This document shows, piece after piece, positions 7,665 through 10,892 of a stretch of 10,892 nucleotides of DNA. Position 1 is the first letter of the stretch; the number at the start of each line of letters is the position of its first letter. Under the pieces are notes generated by a model that ran no database searches, was not told the origin of the DNA, and worked only from the letters and a program-made list of their open reading frames with translations. The position numbers and the translations under genes were made by a program. The stretch comes from Bacteriovoracaceae bacterium UBA7317 (GTDB lineage Bacteria; Bdellovibrionota; Bacteriovoracia; Bacteriovoracales; Bacteriovoracaceae), in the NCBI GenBank assembly GCA_002474345.1, contig DKQD01000144.1, positions 1-10,892 on the forward strand, written 5' to 3'.

Positions 7665-7696
7665 CTATGAAGTTTAGATAAACTCAAACTTCATAG
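7665..7696 (-). terminator. Intrinsic-terminator-like hairpin at the pseI 3' end
   Basis: CTATGAAGTTT (7665-7675) and AAACTTCATAG (7686-7696) form a perfect 11-bp inverted repeat around a 10-nt loop. Reading leftward with pseI, ACTC and then six Ts (7660-7655) follow the stem, which fits a rho-independent terminator, though the stem is AT-rich and the T-run is 4 nt away. The stop codon lies in the hairpin. A shorter alternative hairpin, AGTTTA/TAAACT (7671-7684), competes with it. On the plus strand only a weak T-run follows. Confidence 0.55.
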
Positions 7697-8723
7697 GTGT
7701 TCCCTTTTTCACCTCTTTTTTGACTTTTTGACCGATAAGCCTTTCGTAGTGCTTTGGAGGAAGGCCAAAGCCAGGTCTGATGCACCTTAGGTTTTTCTCA
7801 GTCAAAATATCCCCAGCTTTAAGGTCATCACAAATGTAAATAGATCTTCTAAAGGCCTTTGATTTTTCTTCATTTTTAGCACAGCCGTAAGTAACTTGAC
7901 CAAGTGATTGCCATGCTCTTTCCGTTTCTATGACGAGGCTTTTAAGCTCAGCTGGCTCCAGAGAAAAGGCTGAGTCGACTCCACCTTCGGCCCTGGAAAG
8001 GGTAAAGTGTTTTTCGACGACTGTCGCCCCAAAAGCAACTGAAGCACAGGCTACGCCAATACCCATAGTGTGGTCTGAAAGGCCCACTTGAACACCAAAG
8101 AGCTCCCTCATATGTTTAATAGTCGAAATATTTGTATTGGAAGGGTCTGCTGGATAAGTACTGGTACATTTTAAAAGGATAATGTCTTTGCAACCATTGT
8201 TTCGTGCTGTTTTGACACTCAATTCAAGTTCCGATACTGAGGCCATACCAGTAGAAATAATCATTGGTTTTCCGGTTTGAGCAACCTTTTTAATAAGAGG
8301 AATGTCGGTGTTTTCAAAGGAAGCTATTTTATAAAAGGGGACTTCTAACTCTTCAAGAAAATCTACAGCAGTTGTATCAAACGGGGTTGAAAAACAAAGG
8401 ACATTTCGCTTTTTACAATGGTCAAAGATGGCCTTATGCCATTCCCAAGGAGTATGGGCCTCTTCATAAAGCTCATAAAGACTCCGCCCTTTCCAAAGGC
8501 TTTTATCATCATTGATATAAAAATCGCCCTCAGTAATATCAAGGGTCATGGTTTCCGCTTTATAGGTTTGGATTTTAAGGGCATCGACACCTGAATCAGC
8601 GGCAGCATCAATAATTTGAAGGGCCCTCTCCAAAGATTGGTTATGATTTCCAGACATTTCTGCAATTATGAAGGGTCTATGATTTTGTCCAATCCATTTA
8701 CCGCCAACTTTTATGTCTTTCAT
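7674..8723 (-). CDS. pseI: Pseudaminic acid synthase
   Basis: A 349-residue cytoplasmic enzyme (Campylobacter PseI has about 343). It condenses 6-deoxy-AltdiNAc with phosphoenolpyruvate to form pseudaminic acid. Its barrel shows FIIAEMSGNHNQSLERAL (18-35), KIQTY (50-54), FSTPFD (111-116), YKIASFE (131-137), LKCTSTYP (184-191), SDH (216-218) and EKHFTL (237-242) followed by GGVDSAFSLEP (247-257). His218 and His239 match the metal ligands known in NeuB. The N-terminal and GGVDSAFSLEP blocks are those of PseI rather than NeuB or LegI. The SAF (antifreeze-like) domain covers about 291-349, with RPGFGL at 316-321. Starting at ATG 8723 places AAAGGA 8 nt upstream; ATG 8732, three codons earlier, has its AAGG directly against it and is disfavoured. 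It is the only gene of its pathway in the window and runs opposite to its neighbours. Confidence 0.93.
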   Translation of the reverse strand: MKDIKVGGKWIGQNHRPFIIAEMSGNHNQSLERALQIIDAAADSGVDALKIQTYKAETMTLDITEGDFYINDDKSLWKGRSLYELYEEAHTPWEWHKAIFDHCKKRNVLCFSTPFDTTAVDFLEELEVPFYKIASFENTDIPLIKKVAQTGKPMIISTGMASVSELELSVKTARNNGCKDIILLKCTSTYPADPSNTNISTIKHMRELFGVQVGLSDHTMGIGVACASVAFGATVVEKHFTLSRAEGGVDSAFSLEPAELKSLVIETERAWQSLGQVTYGCAKNEEKSKAFRRSIYICDDLKAGDILTEKNLRCIRPGFGLPPKHYERLIGQKVKKEVKKGTPMKFEFI

Positions 8724-8731
8724 GGCCCACA

Positions 8732-8737
8732 TCCTTT
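8732..8737 (-). promoter_or_regulatory. Ribosome binding site deciding the pseI start
   Basis: On the minus strand AAAGGA lies 8 nt before ATG 8723, normal spacing. It overlaps the earlier in-frame ATG at 8730-8732, which therefore has no usable site. Confidence 0.65.
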
Positions 8738-8760
8738 CTTGTTTGTTAAAGATGAATAAC

Positions 8761-8788
8761 GATATAAAGATTTTTAAGGGATTGTCAT
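8761..8788 (-). promoter_or_regulatory. Candidate pseI promoter
   Basis: On the minus strand ATGACA (8783-8788, 5/6) and TATATC (8761-8766, 4/6) are separated by 16 bp, about 38 nt before the pseI ATG. The -35 is preceded by a second copy of its TGACA. This lies in the divergent gap 8724-8953, which also holds a near-palindrome at 8847-8859. I see no convincing promoter for the rightward Nudix gene there. Tentative. Confidence 0.33.
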
Positions 8789-8953
8789 GTCATATTCTAA
8801 AAATTGAGGGAGCGTTTTTTACTAACACTTTGCGTTTCATTAGGGCACTGGTGACCACTATCACTTACCTCAGGGAATAGATTTGACCTTCGATTGAATC
8901 ATCATGTAGCTTACTTATTGGACTTAAATATTTTTTATATCTTTGTGAAAATT

Positions 8954-9673
8954 ATGGAACAAGAACTCACCCTATCATCGAAGATATCTATTGCCTTGGA
9001 AAAGTCTTCTGACTTCGAGTCTCGTATTGAAAAGTTTAGTGAAAAAATTGATATTTTCTGGAATCAAGAAAAAAGAAAAAAGAATTTGACCAATGGAAGC
9101 CTTTTAAACTTTTCATCCCTTTCTCAAGTGGGGGATTCTCTTGAAATTAAGGCCTATTTTGTTGAATACAAGCATTTTTTGTTTCAAAGAAATATGGGTG
9201 AAAACCTTTTGATAAATCCTATAGGTGTTAGCGGAATCGCTTTGCAGAATAAAGGTCATAAAGGGCATTTCTTGGTGGGAAGGCGGTCTAACTCCGTGAC
9301 CCAGTATCCAGAGCATTATGAATTTATTCCTTCAGGATCGATAGAGGTTGATGCTCAAAAAAATGGGATGGTTGATTATAAAAAACAGCTTATCAAAGAG
9401 TTGAAAGAGGAGTCGGGGTTAACGGAAAAAAATATTAAGTCCGTTCATGAACTCTGTTTAATTTATGATAAACTGGATCGGGTTTACGATATAGGAATTT
9501 GCGTGGAGCTAAAAGAAGCAGAGCTTTCCCTAAACCCAGAATTGAGTGAATATAAGGGAATTAGTATTCAAACATCCAGTTCTATTGAAAAAACATTTTC
9601 TAGAGAGGACGTTGTTCCGACGAGTAAATTATTATTTCAGGCATTCAAAATGTCGTCTCAAAAAAGGAAATAA
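8954..9673 (+). CDS. Nudix hydrolase
   Basis: From ATG 8954 the protein has 239 residues. The Nudix domain starts at about 88 (INPIGVSGIALQ) and contains FLVGRRSNSV (106-115), FIPSGSIE (124-131) and the core Nudix helix KELKEESGL (148-156). Glu149, Glu152 and Glu153 are the metal-binding acids. Two departures from the consensus: Lys148 replaces the usual Arg, and about six extra residues lie between the Gly loop and the helix. The N-terminal part has a Trp-x-Lys-rich helix, then LTNGSLLNF and FVEYKHFLFQRN (69-80). In my judgement this resembles Nudix proteins of the UDP-sugar-hydrolysing NUDT22 type. It may therefore hydrolyse a nucleotide sugar or a cofactor, though this is inference. The frame stays open upstream to TTG 8894, but no ribosome site supports it; the site before 8954 is also weak. 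The E1 alpha gene begins 3 nt after its stop, so they are co-translated. Confidence 0.75.
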   Translation: MEQELTLSSKISIALEKSSDFESRIEKFSEKIDIFWNQEKRKKNLTNGSLLNFSSLSQVGDSLEIKAYFVEYKHFLFQRNMGENLLINPIGVSGIALQNKGHKGHFLVGRRSNSVTQYPEHYEFIPSGSIEVDAQKNGMVDYKKQLIKELKEESGLTEKNIKSVHELCLIYDKLDRVYDIGICVELKEAELSLNPELSEYKGISIQTSSSIEKTFSREDVVPTSKLLFQAFKMSSQKRK

Positions 9674-9676
9674 TTT

Positions 9677-10636
9677 GTGGCAAAAGATGAAAGCGGTTTG
9701 AACAACTTTCGAATGGGCCTTTACGAGGAAATGCGTTTTATAAGGTCATTTGAAGAAAACCTCTTAAAACTTTTTGATGAGGGGCTTCTTTTTGGAACAA
9801 CCCATACCTCGATTGGGCAAGAGGCCCTTGCGGTTTCTCTTTCAAGAGTCACAAGAGAAGAAGACATCATTTTTTCTAACCACCGGTGCCATGGACATTA
9901 CTTGGCATGCCGTAAAAATCCGAAGGCCCTTTTACATGAAATTATGGGGCGCCAAGGAGGTGTGTGTGAAGGGTATGGTGGGAGCCAACATATCTATGAC
10001 AGAAATTTTTATTCAAATGGTATCCAAGGTGGCTATGTTCCTATTGTGGCAGGAATGGCCCTCGCTGAAAAAGTGAAAAGGACTCAAAATATTGCGGTAG
10101 GACTTATCGGCGACGGCACCCTTGGCGAGGGTTTGGTTTACGAGGGTCTTAACCTGATGTCTATTTTGGAAACCCCTTCTCTTATTATCGTTGAAAATAA
10201 TCAGTATGCTCAGTCAACTCCAACGAAAAGAACGACGGGTGGTCAAATTATAGACCGGGCGAAGGCCTTTGGAATATCATGTTTTGAAACGGATCACCAT
10301 GATGTCTTGGCAATCCATAATCATTTGGAAAAAGCGGCCATTCAGGTGAGAGAAGAGAAGCGTCCCTTTGTTTTTGTCCACCATACGTACCGCCTTGGAC
10401 CTCATAGCAAAGGTGATGATGACCGTCCACTAGATGAAATCGAAAAGTGGAAAAAAGTCGATCCTCTTAAATTGTTAGAGGAGAGTTTAAGGGCAGAAGA
10501 TGTCGAGCAGGTTAAAAACAGGATTGCCACGGAGATCGGAAAAATGACCGATGAGGCAAAAAATGCAAAGCTTGCTGAACTCAAAAATGAATTCTCAAAG
10601 GATACCTTGTGGAAAGAAGATACGTTCAAGCTTTAA
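9677..10636 (+). CDS. TPP-dependent 2-oxoacid dehydrogenase-type E1, alpha subunit
   Basis: A 319-residue protein, the length of E1 alpha chains of acetoin/pyruvate dehydrogenase type. THTSIGQEA (42-50) and NHRCHGHYLA (68-77) are family blocks. GDGTLGEG (145-152) followed by Asn174-Asn175 is the thiamine-diphosphate/magnesium motif. HHTYRLGPHSKGDD (235-248) matches the YRxxGHSxxD-type loop near the active site. The C-terminal 70 residues are a charged helix typical of E1 alpha. With a beta subunit it would decarboxylate a 2-oxo acid and hand the acyl or aldehyde-level unit to an acceptor. No lipoyl E2 is seen, and the setting is a glycan locus, so acceptor and substrate are open. GTG 9677 lies 3 nt after the Nudix stop, with AAGGA at suitable spacing. 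Its 3' end overlaps the beta gene by 28 nt. E1 family sure; role inferred. Confidence 0.88.
   Translation: MAKDESGLNNFRMGLYEEMRFIRSFEENLLKLFDEGLLFGTTHTSIGQEALAVSLSRVTREEDIIFSNHRCHGHYLACRKNPKALLHEIMGRQGGVCEGYGGSQHIYDRNFYSNGIQGGYVPIVAGMALAEKVKRTQNIAVGLIGDGTLGEGLVYEGLNLMSILETPSLIIVENNQYAQSTPTKRTTGGQIIDRAKAFGISCFETDHHDVLAIHNHLEKAAIQVREEKRPFVFVHHTYRLGPHSKGDDDRPLDEIEKWKKVDPLKLLEESLRAEDVEQVKNRIATEIGKMTDEAKNAKLAELKNEFSKDTLWKEDTFKL
10597..10602 (+). promoter_or_regulatory. Ribosome binding site for the E1 beta gene, inside E1 alpha
   Basis: AAAGGA ends 6 nt before GTG 10609. It lies within the last codons of the alpha gene, which points to coupled translation. It decides the GTG over the ATG at 10637, which is in another frame. 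Confidence 0.65.
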
Positions 10637-10892
10637 ATGAATCTCTCTTTAAGCTTATGGAGGATCAGGAAGAAACCTTTGTTATTGGGGAGGATATTTT
10701 GGATCCTTACGGTGGTGCCTTTAAGGTGACCAAGGGGTTGTCCACTAAATTTCCTGAAAGAGTTATTTCAACACCTATAAGCGAAGCTGGGATTACAGGG
10801 CTTGCAACAGGTCTTGCCCTAAGAGGTTTTAAACCTATTGTAGAAATTATGTTTGGAGATTTTGTAACATTAATAGCCGATCAACTTGTCAA
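10609..10892 (+). CDS. TPP-dependent 2-oxoacid dehydrogenase-type E1, beta subunit, N-terminal part (cut by window edge)
   Basis: From GTG 10609 an open frame runs to the window edge, 94 complete codons. It begins MERRYVQALNESLFKLMEDQ. VIGEDI (25-30) and GGAFKVTKGL (35-44) follow, then TPISEAGITGLATGLALRGF (55-74) and IVEIMFGDF (77-85). These are the standard blocks of E1 beta chains. Glu28 and Glu59 match conserved acids; Glu59 aligns with the one that activates thiamine diphosphate. It would pair with the alpha subunit as an alpha2beta2 enzyme. The frame differs from that of the alpha gene and overlaps its end by 28 nt, a common layout for subunits made in equal amounts. The C-terminal transketolase-C domain lies outside the window, so completeness cannot be judged. 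Confidence 0.88.
   Translation, partial: MERRYVQALNESLFKLMEDQEETFVIGEDILDPYGGAFKVTKGLSTKFPERVISTPISEAGITGLATGLALRGFKPIVEIMFGDFVTLIADQLV

Noticed and set aside
7570..7677. Possible 35-residue plus-strand peptide from TTG 7570 between the heparinase and pseI genes
   Set aside because: The nearby AAAGGAG lies downstream of that TTG and is 17 nt from the in-frame ATG 7615. The frame ends inside the pseI hairpin, and the product has no recognisable feature. The length is within chance for a gap.
8724..8732. Earlier pseI start at ATG 8732
   Set aside because: Its purine-rich site touches the ATG with no spacing, whereas the same site is 8 nt from ATG 8723.
8847..8859. Near-palindrome ACTGGTGACCACT in the pseI/Nudix gap as an operator
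   Set aside because: The dyad is 13 bp with a mismatched pair and there is no second copy; it is too short to call without comparison.
8894..8953. Upstream extension of the Nudix gene from TTG 8894
   Set aside because: There is no ribosome site at usable distance, and the added residues do not resemble the family N-terminus; ATG 8954 fits better.
1..10892. Mobile elements, CRISPR arrays, tRNA/rRNA genes
   Set aside because: I saw no transposase or integrase motifs, no regularly spaced repeats and no tRNA-like cloverleaf. The gaps are all under 300 bases and contain only the elements listed.

Overview
The window is a visibly AT-rich stretch of bacterial DNA. It looks like part of a surface-polysaccharide or glycan biosynthesis locus in a Gram-negative-type organism. 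Coding density is high, starts include ATG, GTG and TTG, and Shine-Dalgarno sites are clear at several genes. I cannot fix the genus from sequence alone. The base composition, the Lys/Phe-rich proteins and the gene mix would fit a Bacteriovorax-like member of the Bdellovibrionota, but that is a weak guess. I see no insertion sequence, integrase, CRISPR array, tRNA or rRNA.

Layout. At the left edge, two genes run on the minus strand: a small two-CxxC zinc-ribbon protein (248-505), then the start of a B12-binding radical SAM-type protein cut by the window edge (1-232). A short intergenic gap separates them from a plus-strand block. That block holds a probable GT-B-like glycosyltransferase (608-2071), an NAD-dependent sugar epimerase/dehydratase (best start TTG 2183), a radical SAM/SPASM enzyme (3185-4012), a full-length ABC half-transporter of the MsbA/PglK lipid-flippase type (best start GTG 4036), and a heparinase II/III-like protein (5799-7517). 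Next comes pseI, pseudaminic acid synthase, alone on the minus strand (7674-8723) with a terminator-like hairpin at its 3' end. Divergent from pseI is a tight plus-strand group: a Nudix hydrolase (best start ATG 8954), a TPP-dependent 2-oxoacid dehydrogenase E1 alpha-like subunit (9677-10636), and the start of the matching E1 beta-like subunit (GTG 10609, running off the right edge).

How they may work together. PseI condenses a 6-deoxy-diamino-hexose with phosphoenolpyruvate to give pseudaminic acid, so the surface glycan probably carries this nine-carbon acid. The epimerase would supply or modify a nucleotide sugar, the glycosyltransferase would extend the glycan, and the ABC protein could flip a lipid-linked glycan or export a product. 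The heparinase-like and radical SAM proteins could edit or decorate it. The most unusual part is the Nudix-E1alpha-E1beta group inside a glycan locus. Such an E1 pair could be a carboligase that adds a two-carbon branch to a keto-sugar, as proposed for AviB1/AviB2 in avilamycin biosynthesis, rather than part of central metabolism. This is inference. The rest of the pse pathway and any E2/E3 genes are not in this window.
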